Positions 35,864 to 44,371 of a DNA stretch of 53,379 nt are shown here, in pieces. The stretch is taken from the NCBI GenBank assembly GCA_017458005.1, contig JAFTGH010000005.1:1-53379 (forward strand), read 5' to 3'. This DNA is from Prevotella sp. (GTDB lineage Bacteria > Bacteroidota > Bacteroidia > Bacteroidales > Bacteroidaceae). Under the pieces are notes generated by a model, which had not been told where the DNA came from, ran no database searches, and saw only the letters and a list, made by a program, of their open reading frames with translations. Numbering within the stretch: the stretch's first letter is position 1; each line of letters begins with the position of its first letter. Position numbers and translations under genes: made by a program.

Positions 35864-35911
35864 GAAAGGAGTGTACCGGCAACATCGAAAGATGAGTTGG
35901 TGCACCCTTTC
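35864..35911 (+). promoter_or_regulatory. Structured hairpin in the rng leader
   Basis: GAAAGG plus GTGTACC (35864-35877, one bulged A) pairs with GGTGCAC plus CCTTTC (35899-35911). Inside, CATC and GATG close a GAAA tetraloop (35883-35894). No U-run follows, so it is not a terminator. It ends 24 bases before the rng ATG. A plausible RNase E/G processing or autoregulation element. Confidence 0.65.
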
Positions 35912-35935
35912 CGTTAACAAACAAATGAACTAAGA

Positions 35936-37513
35936 ATGAATAGTGAAGTAATCATCGACGTCCAACCGAAAGAGATATCTATTGCCCTGCTTGAGGATAA
36001 GGACCTGGTGGAATACCAGAACGAAAAGCGAGAGGCATCTTTTTCCGTTGGAAACATCTATCTGGGTAAGGTGCGCAAACTGATGCCCGGACTGAACGCA
36101 TGTTTTGTGGACGTGGGTTCTGAGCGTGATGCTTTCTTGCACTATCTGGACTTAGGCACTCAATTTAGTTCTTACGAGAAGTATCTCAAACAGGTACAAA
36201 GTGACAGGAAAAGGCTTTTCCCTATCTCAAAAGCCTCTCGCCTACCCGATCTCCCCAAAGACGGTAGCGTGCAAACAACGCTAAAGCAAGGACAGGAGAT
36301 CCTGGTGCAGGTTGTCAAAGAACCTATCTCGACGAAAGGACCTCGTCTGACCTGTGATCTCAGTTTCGCTGGCAGATACATGGTTCTCATTCCTTTCCAA
36401 GATAAGGTTTCCGTATCCTCGAAGATCAAGAAAGGCGAAGAACGTACACGTCTGAAACAACTCATACAAAGTATCAAGCCCAAGAACTTCGGCGTTATTG
36501 TCAGAACATCAGCCGAAGGCAAGCGTGTAGCGGAACTTGATGCGGAAATGAAAGTCTTAGTGAAACGCTGGGACGATGCCATCACAAAGGTACAGAAGGC
36601 AACCACGACACCCGTGCTTGCCTTTGAGGAGACAGGAAGGGCTGTCGCCATGTTGCGCGACCTCTTCGATCCCACCTATGATGGTATCTATGTCAACGAC
36701 ACGGAGATTTTCCAGCAAGTAAAGGACTATGTCGGTCTTATTGCTCCAGACAAGCAAGGGATCGTCAAGCAATATACAGGCAATGTACCTATCTTCGACA
36801 ACTTCAATGTCACGAAGCAACTGAAGTCCTCCTTCGGACGAACCGTCAACTACAAACGGGGCGCCTACCTGATTATCCAGCATACAGAGGCAATGCATGT
36901 GGTGGATGTCAATAGCGGAAACCGCACTCGCTCCGAGAACGGTCAGGAGGCGAACGCACTGGAGGTCAACCTTGGCGCAGCCGATGAACTGGCACGCCAA
37001 CTCCGTCTTCGTGATATGGGAGGCATCATCGTCGTCGACTTTATCGACATGAATCTTGCCGAGGACCGTCAACTGCTCTATGAGCGAATGTGCAAGAACA
37101 TGCAGAAAGACCGTGCTCGCCATAACATCCTGCCACTGAGTAAGTTCGGACTGATGCAGATTACCCGCCAACGAGTACGTCCCGCTATGGACGTGAACGT
37201 GGAGGAGACGTGTCCTACCTGTTTTGGAAAGGGTAAGATCAAATCATCCATCCTGTTTACTGATCAGTTGGAGAGCAAAATTGACCGCTTAGTCAACAAG
37301 ATAGGCATTAAATGCTTCGCATTACACGTACATCCCTATGTCGCAGCATATATCAACCAAGGTGTCATTTCCCTGAAACGACGCTGGCAGATGAAATACG
37401 GCTGGGGCATCCGGATTGTTCCCTCTCAGAAACTGGCATTCCTGCAGTACGAGTTCTACGACAAGGACCGCCAGTATATTGATATGCAAGAAGAGATAGA
37501 AACAAACGAATAG
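35936..37513 (+). CDS. rng: RNase E/G family endoribonuclease
   Basis: Single-strand-specific RNase for rRNA maturation and mRNA decay. 525 residues: an S1 domain (SVGNIYLGKVRKLMPGLNACFVDVG), 5' sensor and RNase H-like core, metal-binding aspartates in VVDFIDM (D368, D371), and the zinc-link cysteines CPTC at 426-429 followed by FGKGK. Length and lack of a long C-terminal scaffold fit RNase G more than RNase E. Expression may be controlled by the leader hairpin. The GT2 gene follows after 10 bases. Confidence 0.95.
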   Translation: MNSEVIIDVQPKEISIALLEDKDLVEYQNEKREASFSVGNIYLGKVRKLMPGLNACFVDVGSERDAFLHYLDLGTQFSSYEKYLKQVQSDRKRLFPISKASRLPDLPKDGSVQTTLKQGQEILVQVVKEPISTKGPRLTCDLSFAGRYMVLIPFQDKVSVSSKIKKGEERTRLKQLIQSIKPKNFGVIVRTSAEGKRVAELDAEMKVLVKRWDDAITKVQKATTTPVLAFEETGRAVAMLRDLFDPTYDGIYVNDTEIFQQVKDYVGLIAPDKQGIVKQYTGNVPIFDNFNVTKQLKSSFGRTVNYKRGAYLIIQHTEAMHVVDVNSGNRTRSENGQEANALEVNLGAADELARQLRLRDMGGIIVVDFIDMNLAEDRQLLYERMCKNMQKDRARHNILPLSKFGLMQITRQRVRPAMDVNVEETCPTCFGKGKIKSSILFTDQLESKIDRLVNKIGIKCFALHVHPYVAAYINQGVISLKRRWQMKYGWGIRIVPSQKLAFLQYEFYDKDRQYIDMQEEIETNE

Positions 37514-37523
37514 TCGTCAGGTC

Positions 37524-38702
37524 ATGGTCACATTGAAAGTTATCTTCTGGATATGTCTTTTCCTCGTGTTCTATACCTATCTGGGATATGGCATCCTTCT
37601 CTGGGTATTAGTACGGGTGAAACGTCTTCTCAAGGGAAAAGCGAAAAAGCCGCAACTCCCCTCAGAGGAAGAACTTCCTGAGGTGACTTTGATGATTTGC
37701 GCATACAACGAGCAGGATATCGTGGATATCAAGATGGAGAACACCCGTCAGATCACCTACCCTAAACTGCACGTTGTATGGGTAACTGACGGTTCTAATG
37801 ACTCCACGAATGATTTCCTGGCGAAATATCCTGACGTACAGGTCATCTACTCGCCAGAACGACGTGGTAAGACAGCAGCCCTTAATCATGGATTAGGAGA
37901 GGTGAAAGACGAGTTGGTTGTCATGACCGACGCTAACACCATGCTGAACCCCGCGTCGATTCAAGAGATTGTCCGTTGTTTCATGGATCCCCAAGTAGCC
38001 TGCGTCGCTGGTGAGAAGCGAGTTGCCGCTCGCCATGAGGGACAGGCTGCCGCAGAAGGAGAAGGGCTCTACTGGAAATACGAGAGCACCCTCAAGCGAC
38101 TGGACGGAGAGTTATATTCAGCCATCGGAGCCGCAGGAGAACTTTGTGCTATCCGCAGGTCACTCTACGAGCCAATGCCGGAGAACGCCTTACTTGACGA
38201 CTTCGTCATGTCGCTCCGTATGGTGGACAAAGGTTATAAAATCGCATACACTTCTGACGCCTATGCCATGGAATATGGTTCTGCTGATCTTGCCGAGGAG
38301 TCGAAGCGCAAGCGTCGTATTGCCGCTGGCGGACTGCAAAGTATCTGGTGGCTTCGCAATATGATGAACCCGTTCCACCAGCCTTTGGTAGCCTTCCAGT
38401 TCGTGTCCCATCGGGTGTTAAGATGGAGCGTCACCCCTATTGCCTTACTCTTACTGATCCCCTTGAACGTGGCATTGGTATTCCTCAAGGCTGGTGCTGT
38501 CTACAACTGGATCTGGTGTTTGCAGATATTGTTCTATATTGCCGCTTTCTTAGGCTATTATCTTGAGAAGAGAGGGAAAAAGAACAAACTGCTCTATGTA
38601 CCCTATTATTTCCTGTTTATGAACTTGAATGTTTTCCGTGGAATGGCTTATTTGAGAAAGCATAAAAGTAGCGGAGCATGGGAAAAAGCAAAAAGAGGGT
38701 AA
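37524..38702 (+). CDS. Membrane glycosyltransferase family 2
   Basis: 392 residues: an N-terminal membrane helix (IFWICLFLVFYTYLGYGILLW), a GT-A domain (VTLMICAYNEQDIV, VTDGSNDST, RRGKTAALNHGL, MTDAN, then a DDFVMSLRM block and a basic RKRRIAAGG segment near the acceptor site), and three or four C-terminal helices. This is the architecture of processive polysaccharide synthases of the poly-GlcNAc or hyaluronan type. The product cannot be assigned. Confidence 0.88.
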   Translation: MVTLKVIFWICLFLVFYTYLGYGILLWVLVRVKRLLKGKAKKPQLPSEEELPEVTLMICAYNEQDIVDIKMENTRQITYPKLHVVWVTDGSNDSTNDFLAKYPDVQVIYSPERRGKTAALNHGLGEVKDELVVMTDANTMLNPASIQEIVRCFMDPQVACVAGEKRVAARHEGQAAAEGEGLYWKYESTLKRLDGELYSAIGAAGELCAIRRSLYEPMPENALLDDFVMSLRMVDKGYKIAYTSDAYAMEYGSADLAEESKRKRRIAAGGLQSIWWLRNMMNPFHQPLVAFQFVSHRVLRWSVTPIALLLLIPLNVALVFLKAGAVYNWIWCLQILFYIAAFLGYYLEKRGKKNKLLYVPYYFLFMNLNVFRGMAYLRKHKSSGAWEKAKRG

Positions 38703-38720
38703 AAAATTATGTAAATAATT

Positions 38721-38751
38721 TTGCTAATACAAAATATTTTCTTATTTTTGC
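38721..38751 (+). promoter_or_regulatory. Promoter for the hybrid histidine kinase unit
   Basis: TTTG (38721-38724), 19 bases, TATTTTTG (38744-38751), 25 bases before the kinase start. Confidence 0.7.
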
Positions 38752-38776
38752 AAAGCGATATTAAGTCTTAGAAACT

Positions 38777-40030
38777 ATGAATCAAGACGAGCGGGAGGTT
38801 TTTCTTCAGAAAATAGCAGAGACTAATGCCAAACTAGATGCAGCAAACCAACAGTTGTTTGCTGCCAAGAACAAATTGGTTGAATACGAAGAGAAAGCCA
38901 AAGAAGCAGAAAAAGCAAGCAAGATGAAGTCTCTTTTCCTTGCTAATATGAGTCATGAGATCCGTACCCCTCTGAACGCCATTGAAGGTTTCTCCAGAGT
39001 GATGTGTGAGACGGACTCTCAGGAAGAGAGAACCAAATACATGGAGATTATCGAGAGCAACAACGCCCGACTGATGACCCTCATCAATGAGATTCTGGAT
39101 CTTTCCAGAGTAGAGTCTGGAGAAGTTGTCATCAAGAAGAACATGACAGACCTGAACGAACTCTGTAGGAATCTGATGAACACTTTCAAGTTCAGATGTC
39201 CCGACACAGTTCAGATGATTTGGAACAAGCCGAATATGTCTGTCACACTCAATACGGACGCCAACCGCATCATGCAGGTATTCTCCAACCTGATCAGTAA
39301 CGCGTTGAAGCATACCTCTAAAGGAAGTATCACCTATGGCTACCGCATGGTTAGCGATGGGCAGGAGGTGGAGTTCTTCGTTTCAGATACAGGCTCCGGT
39401 ATTGCACCTGAGGACCTTGATGGTATCTTCAAGACGTATGTCTCAAAAGATGCGGAGACGATGCAGAACGGATATGGACTGGGGTTGCCTCTTAGTAAGA
39501 TCATCGTGGAGAAGATGGGAGGAACGATAACTGTCTCATCCACCTTGGGCGAAGGCTCTACTTTCCGCTTCAAGTTGCCATTCGAGGGAACAATCGGTGG
39601 AGTATCAAAGAATACCCGTATCACAACCAATTCCAGAACGATTCGCGTCAGCACTCGTACTGACGTACAGAATGCCCCATTGATCTTGGTGGCAGAGGAT
39701 GAGGACAACAACTACGAATTGGTTAAGGTTGTACTCTCAAAGCGTTACCGTCTGCTCCGTGCCCATAATGGTATTGAGGCAGTGACCCTTTGTGAGGACG
39801 AGCATCCTGATTTGATCCTGATGGATATCCGCATGCCGGACATGAATGGTCTTGATGCCACTCGTATCATCAAGGAGGTCAACCATGATGTGCCAGTCAT
39901 CGCACTAAGTGCCTATGCTTTCGATGAGAATATCAAAGAGGCGAAGGAGGCTGGATGTAATGAGTTCATGGCAAAGCCTTTCCGTGTGGAAGACTTGTTG
40001 GATAAGATTCAGAAATATTTGAAAATCTAA
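38777..40030 (+). CDS. Cytosolic hybrid histidine kinase with receiver domain
   Basis: 417 residues without membrane helices. An N-terminal coiled coil (about 1-50) leads into HisKA with phospho-acceptor H60 in SHEIRTP. The HATPase domain has N171/N175 (FSNLISNALKH), DTGSGIA at 204-210 and GYGLGLPLS. A C-terminal receiver holds the acidic cluster EDED (307-310), D350 in LMDIRMP and K400. It lacks any PAS or sensor region, so the input is probably a partner protein or the coiled coil. No response regulator is adjacent. The EEP-type gene follows after 5 bases. Confidence 0.93.
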   Translation: MNQDEREVFLQKIAETNAKLDAANQQLFAAKNKLVEYEEKAKEAEKASKMKSLFLANMSHEIRTPLNAIEGFSRVMCETDSQEERTKYMEIIESNNARLMTLINEILDLSRVESGEVVIKKNMTDLNELCRNLMNTFKFRCPDTVQMIWNKPNMSVTLNTDANRIMQVFSNLISNALKHTSKGSITYGYRMVSDGQEVEFFVSDTGSGIAPEDLDGIFKTYVSKDAETMQNGYGLGLPLSKIIVEKMGGTITVSSTLGEGSTFRFKLPFEGTIGGVSKNTRITTNSRTIRVSTRTDVQNAPLILVAEDEDNNYELVKVVLSKRYRLLRAHNGIEAVTLCEDEHPDLILMDIRMPDMNGLDATRIIKEVNHDVPVIALSAYAFDENIKEAKEAGCNEFMAKPFRVEDLLDKIQKYLKI

Positions 40031-40035
40031 TATTT

Positions 40036-41100
40036 ATGGGTAAACTTGCTGTATATAAGTATGTAGCGATGATGTTTCTCGTGCTACAACTTATTGTATC
40101 TGCCTATACGTTCTTAGGCTTGTTTGGAGGTGATGTCAACCCTGCTGGTAATATGGCTCGCGCGATGGTTGTCTATATCCTCCCTGTCCTTATCGTGGCA
40201 AATTTCCTGCTATTGATCTACTGGTTGGTACGCAAGCGTTGGTTCATCGCCATCCTGCCTTTTGTCACCATTCTATGCTGCATCCCCTACATGGGAACCG
40301 TCATCCAGTTTGGCTCTGTCAACGAGAAAGCCGCTGATGCGCAAGAGGGACTGAAAATCGCCACCTATAACGTAGCAAGATTCAATCGGGAGACTTCTGG
40401 CTTCTTGGCACAGGACATCCTTGCCGAGATGAAAAGGCAGAAAGTGGATGTGTTCTGTATCCAGGAGTATATGGAGACCAGCGGTGATGTCAAGAACACC
40501 ACTTCCTACAAAGAGTATTTCCCCTATGTGGCAATGGCAGGCAGAGATGTCGTTATCTTCAGCCGTTATCCTATCAAGAAATCCAAGCCTTTCCTTTTCG
40601 AGGACTCCAACCAAGCAGGAATGTATGCTGATATTAATGTCAAGGGACAGACGATCCGTGTCTTCAGTGTTCACCTGGAAAGCACAGGTATCAACCGTAC
40701 CGTTTACAAGGCTGGAAAACTGGAGGCACAGGGGTATGACGTGAGCACAAACCGTGTGCTGAATGCTATTTACGGCAACTACTCTTTGGGGATGATGTTC
40801 CGTGCGGCACAGGCAAATATCATTGCCAATGAGATACGCAGTTCCGAGATTCCATGTATTGTCTGTGGTGACTTCAACGATGTCCCCTACTCTTATGTTT
40901 ATAAGACCATGCTGGGCAATCTGGTCGACGGTTTCAAGGAATGTGGCGGTGACGGATGGATGGGCACCTATCGTGGTAAGAAGAATGTGCGCATCGACTA
41001 TATCTTCCATAGTGAGTCGCTGAAAGGTCTGGAGTATCACAAGACTAAGTTGACCTACTCCGACCACTACCCTGTATTCATGAAGGTTGCACTGCAATAA
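40036..41100 (+). CDS. Membrane-anchored endonuclease/exonuclease/phosphatase family protein
   Basis: 354 residues: three N-terminal membrane helices (about 8-95), then an EEP domain with the ordered motifs KIATYNVARF, FCIQEYM, SVHLES, CGDFNDVPYS, RIDYIFHS and SDHYPVFM. Such Bacteroidota proteins are metal-dependent phosphodiesterases or phosphatases of unknown substrate, facing the periplasm. Probably co-transcribed with the kinase, and followed by a strong terminator. Confidence 0.88.
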   Translation: MGKLAVYKYVAMMFLVLQLIVSAYTFLGLFGGDVNPAGNMARAMVVYILPVLIVANFLLLIYWLVRKRWFIAILPFVTILCCIPYMGTVIQFGSVNEKAADAQEGLKIATYNVARFNRETSGFLAQDILAEMKRQKVDVFCIQEYMETSGDVKNTTSYKEYFPYVAMAGRDVVIFSRYPIKKSKPFLFEDSNQAGMYADINVKGQTIRVFSVHLESTGINRTVYKAGKLEAQGYDVSTNRVLNAIYGNYSLGMMFRAAQANIIANEIRSSEIPCIVCGDFNDVPYSYVYKTMLGNLVDGFKECGGDGWMGTYRGKKNVRIDYIFHSESLKGLEYHKTKLTYSDHYPVFMKVALQ

Positions 41101-41111
41101 TCATAAAAAGA

Positions 41112-41146
41112 AAACTCCCAGCCAAAAGGTTGGGAGTTTCTATTTT
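41112..41146. terminator. Bidirectional terminator
   Basis: AAACTCCCAGCC (41112-41123), loop AAAA, then GGTTGGGAGTTT (41128-41139), a near-perfect 12-bp stem with one G-T pair. T-rich on the plus side and A-rich on the left, so it serves both the EEP gene and the converging AlaX-like gene. Confidence 0.9.
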
Positions 41147-41610
41147 TATACGATCTTGAATCTTACTCTGAACGATCGCTCGTGCTCGTCCCAATTGGTA
41201 CCGAGCATCTCGAAACGTCCTATCTGACTAGTGGAGCGCACGTGTTTTCCGATACACGGACAGACATCATAGTCTCCGATTCTCACCAATCGGATAGTCT
41301 CCGAGGCATCATCAGGCAGACGGTCAGCACTCACTCCCTCTGGGAGTTCATCACGTGTCACGAACTCAAAAGTCACAGGCAAGTCCTCCTCTATCAGCGC
41401 ATTCATGCGACGCTCTATCTCTTTCTCCTCTTGACGGGAGGGCTTGTGGTCAAGATGGAAACTCATCTTGCTCTTCTTCCGCTCGATATGTGCATTGAAA
41501 GAACGCTCACAGCCAAACAACTGTATCATCGTCTGGTTCAACAGGTGCTCCGCCGTGTGCGCTGGAGGGAACTCCTCTTTGTGATGCTCGTTCAGGATAT
41601 AGTCTTCCAT
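41146..41610 (-). CDS. AlaX-like alanyl-tRNA editing protein
   Basis: 154 residues with the second-additional-domain zinc motif: HTAEH (H18, H22) and the later CIGKH pair. These free-standing editing proteins hydrolyse Ser- or Gly-tRNA-Ala, although some family members differ in substrate. ATG 41610 is chosen because it overlaps the amylase stop as TGATG; a GTG one codon earlier is also possible. Third gene of the fabD-GH13-AlaX unit. Confidence 0.78.
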   Translation of the reverse strand: MEDYILNEHHKEEFPPAHTAEHLLNQTMIQLFGCERSFNAHIERKKSKMSFHLDHKPSRQEEKEIERRMNALIEEDLPVTFEFVTRDELPEGVSADRLPDDASETIRLVRIGDYDVCPCIGKHVRSTSQIGRFEMLGTNWDEHERSFRVRFKIV

Positions 41611-43262
41611 CACACTTTCAGTTTAAGGGCGATACCACCTCTGGCATCCAAAGTCATACGGACGGCACCATCACGCTTCAAGGCTATCTCATCCTTGTCT
41701 TTCGTCAGAAGGTCGGTAACGGGATAGATGCCCTCCTTCACTTTCAGGAAATCAAAGGCATGAGCGGGAATATTCACGTCGATAGCAACGGCATAGTCGT
41801 CGAAGTTGACGGCAACCAACAAAAGGTCATGCCCAGCCTTACGAAGGAACACATACTGACGCTCCAACTGCTGATTCACATACATCAGGTCGAAGAACAC
41901 GCCCTCTCTGACCGCCTTCTCCTTACGTGCTATCTGCATCGTGCGCTTATGGATATCAAAGAGTTGCTTCTCCTTTGCCGTCAGTTTCTTCTGGGCTGCA
42001 CGGCAGAGCGTATCGATGCTCCAGTAGTCGAAAATCGTTGTCCGACCGTCATTACCACTGAAGCCCTCCTTATCCATACCATGCTCACCATATTCCTCTC
42101 CTGCATACAGCATGAAAGGATTCTGTTGCATCAACAGGGAGGCTATCATGGCGGGGACACCCTTCATGGCATCCGCAGCGAAGAAATCACTGGCGATACG
42201 TTGCTCGTCATGATTCTCCAGGAAATAGAGCATGTGACCTCTGATATCATCCGTCTGCTGCCAGGCATTACTGATTGCCGATGCAGGGGCATGATGACAA
42301 ATCACACTGCGCATCGTGTCGTACATGCCGACCTTATCGTACATCCAGTCGAAACCAGAGGCAATATAATGGCGATACTCGTTGGGGTTATAAACCTCTC
42401 CGACAAAGACAATATCCTTGTATTTCTTCTTGACAATAGTCGTGGCATACGCCCAGAAGTCGGCAGGCACCATCTCCGCCATGTCACAGCGGAAGCCGTC
42501 AACTCCCTTCGATGCCCAAAACAGCAAGATGTCAGTCATCTTCTTCCACGTATCAGGAATCGGCTCGAAATGCCCCACCCCTCCCGCATAGTAGTCGACA
42601 CCGTAGTTCAGTTTCACGGTCTCGTACCAGTCGTTCTTGCCTGGGGCGTTATCGAAGTGGTCATTACCAGTCGCCTTCGCTGGCTCCTCCAAATAAGGCT
42701 CCTGCTCTCCATGATAGAGGTCGAAGTATGGCACGAAACGCTGACCAGGACAATAGTAGAAGTTATTATTGACGGGATCGAAGCCACACTCTTTGTTATC
42801 ATCCTCGCCCAAATCCTTCACACCCTTTGGCTTACAGATAGACTGATACTGGCGAGCCACATGGTTAGGCACGAAGTCGATGATGACCTTCAAACCTGCC
42901 TCATGAGAACGCTGCAACAATGCCTCAAACTCCTGCATGCGCAGAGTGACATTCTCCGCAAGGTCGGGGTCTACGTCATAATAGTCGGCAATAGCGTATG
43001 GCGAGCCTGCCTTTCCTTTGACGACAGCAGGATGCTGACGGGGAATGCCATAGGCGGTATAGTCTGTTGTCGTGGCATGACGGATGACACCCGTATACCA
43101 GATATGACTGACACCCATCTGGGCAATGTCCTTTAGCACCTGAGGCGTGAAGTCGGCAAACTTACCGCTGCCGTTCTCCTCGATGGTGCCATTCTCCTGA
43201 CGTGTCGTGTTCCTGTTGCCATAAAGGCGAGTGAACACTTGGTAGATGATAACCTTCTCCAT
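41610..43262 (-). CDS. GH13 alpha-amylase family protein, cytoplasmic
   Basis: 550 residues without a signal peptide, so it acts on internal alpha-glucans or maltodextrin. GH13 regions: DFVPNH (129-134), GFRCDMAE with nucleophile D260, FVGEVYNP with acid/base E289, and FLENHDEQR with H351 and D352. A C-terminal beta domain ends the protein. An insertion between regions I and II (about 140-225) distinguishes it from simple amylases. Lies between fabD and the AlaX-like gene; the octamer array fills the gap after fabD. Confidence 0.92.
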   Translation of the reverse strand: MEKVIIYQVFTRLYGNRNTTRQENGTIEENGSGKFADFTPQVLKDIAQMGVSHIWYTGVIRHATTTDYTAYGIPRQHPAVVKGKAGSPYAIADYYDVDPDLAENVTLRMQEFEALLQRSHEAGLKVIIDFVPNHVARQYQSICKPKGVKDLGEDDNKECGFDPVNNNFYYCPGQRFVPYFDLYHGEQEPYLEEPAKATGNDHFDNAPGKNDWYETVKLNYGVDYYAGGVGHFEPIPDTWKKMTDILLFWASKGVDGFRCDMAEMVPADFWAYATTIVKKKYKDIVFVGEVYNPNEYRHYIASGFDWMYDKVGMYDTMRSVICHHAPASAISNAWQQTDDIRGHMLYFLENHDEQRIASDFFAADAMKGVPAMIASLLMQQNPFMLYAGEEYGEHGMDKEGFSGNDGRTTIFDYWSIDTLCRAAQKKLTAKEKQLFDIHKRTMQIARKEKAVREGVFFDLMYVNQQLERQYVFLRKAGHDLLLVAVNFDDYAVAIDVNIPAHAFDFLKVKEGIYPVTDLLTKDKDEIALKRDGAVRMTLDARGGIALKLKV

Positions 43263-43288
43263 CCTTCCTCCTTTTGTCCCTTTCTTTA

Positions 43289-43327
43289 TTTTTTACCTTT
43301 TTACTTTTTCACCTTTTTTACCTTTAC
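43289..43327 (-). repeat. Octamer array between fabD and the GH13 gene
   Basis: Minus strand: imperfect 8-base units of the GGTAAAAA type (AAAGGTAA, AAAAGGTG, AAAAAGTA, AAAAGGTA) starting at the fabD stop codon, then a purine-rich stretch up to the amylase ATG. Same unit family as at 3181. Confidence 0.75.
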
Positions 43328-44214
43328 TCGATACCGTGTGCAGGTACTTCCTTGTTGATCTTGGCGATCATACCCTGCAGAGCCTTGCCTGGACCACACT
43401 CTGTGAAGTCATCGGCACCGTCAGCAATCATGTTCTGTACGATCTGGGTCCAGCGTACGGAACTGGTCAACTGGGCAATGAGATTTGCCTTGATCTCTGC
43501 GGCATCGGTATGAGGCTTAGCATCCACATTCTGATAGACAGGACACTTCGGAGTCTGGAACTCTGTCTTCTCAATGGCAGCCTGCAACTCGTCCTTGGCG
43601 GGCTGCATCAGAGGAGAGTGGAAAGCACCACCCACCTTCAGAGGCAGAGCACGCTTGGCACCAGCAGCCTTCAACTGCTCACATGCCTCGTTGACAGCGT
43701 CGATATTACCAGAGATCACCAACTGACCAGGATTGTTGTAGTTAGCAGGAACGACAACACCCTTGCCCAACTTACTGACCTCAGCGCAAACCTCCTCAAC
43801 CTTCTCGTCAGGCAGACCGATGATAGCCGCCATGGTAGAGGGCTGTGCCTCACAAGCCTTCTGCATCGCCATGGCACGAGCATAGACCAGTTTCAGTCCA
43901 TCCTCAAAACTCAAGGCACCAGCGGCTACCAGTGCGGAGAACTCTCCCAGTGAGTGACCGGCAGTCATCTCGGGCTGGAACTTATCACCCATGCAGATAG
44001 CGGAGATAACGGAATGAAGGAATACGGCTGGTTGTGTCACCTTCGTCTGCTTCAGGTCCTCGTCGGTTCCCTCAAACATGATATCGGTGATACGATAGCC
44101 AAGGATATCATTAGCCTTCTCAAAAAGTTCCTTTGCGGTAGAATTGTTGTCGTACAGGTCCTTGCCCATACCTACAAACTGTGCTCCCTGTCCGGGAAAT
44201 ACAAATGCTTTCAT
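43324..44214 (-). CDS. fabD: Malonyl CoA-ACP transacylase
   Basis: Loads malonyl groups onto acyl carrier protein for fatty acid synthesis. 296 residues: PGQGAQFVGMG opening, the GHSLGE nucleophile S88, R/H partners including H199 in GAFHSPLM, and GPGKALQGM near the end. It is the first gene of the unit with the amylase and AlaX-like genes; a CAAAGGTA (minus-strand TACCTTTG) at 44260-44267 with a poor -33 is the probable promoter. Confidence 0.96.
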   Translation of the reverse strand: MKAFVFPGQGAQFVGMGKDLYDNNSTAKELFEKANDILGYRITDIMFEGTDEDLKQTKVTQPAVFLHSVISAICMGDKFQPEMTAGHSLGEFSALVAAGALSFEDGLKLVYARAMAMQKACEAQPSTMAAIIGLPDEKVEEVCAEVSKLGKGVVVPANYNNPGQLVISGNIDAVNEACEQLKAAGAKRALPLKVGGAFHSPLMQPAKDELQAAIEKTEFQTPKCPVYQNVDAKPHTDAAEIKANLIAQLTSSVRWTQIVQNMIADGADDFTECGPGKALQGMIAKINKEVPAHGIE

Positions 44215-44305
44215 TGTTTTATTGAATGATTAAATTAATATACCTATTTAAATTGGGTGCAAAGGTACGAATTTTTTCGCTAAGTAAAGAATATTTAGCA
44301 AAACA

Positions 44306-44337
44306 TTTGGTGTTATCATGGAATTTACCTATCTTTG
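44306..44337 (+). promoter_or_regulatory. Promoter for the DUF4301 gene
   Basis: TTTG (44306-44309), 20 bases, TATCTTTG (44330-44337), 34 bases before the start. Confidence 0.75.
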
Positions 44338-44371
44338 CAAGATAGAATCTACTAAATAAATATTTAATATT

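Noticed and set aside
41760-43136. 458-codon ORF antisense to the GH13 gene
   Set aside because: The sense strand encodes all GH13 motifs; the antisense product resembles no family and has no leader.
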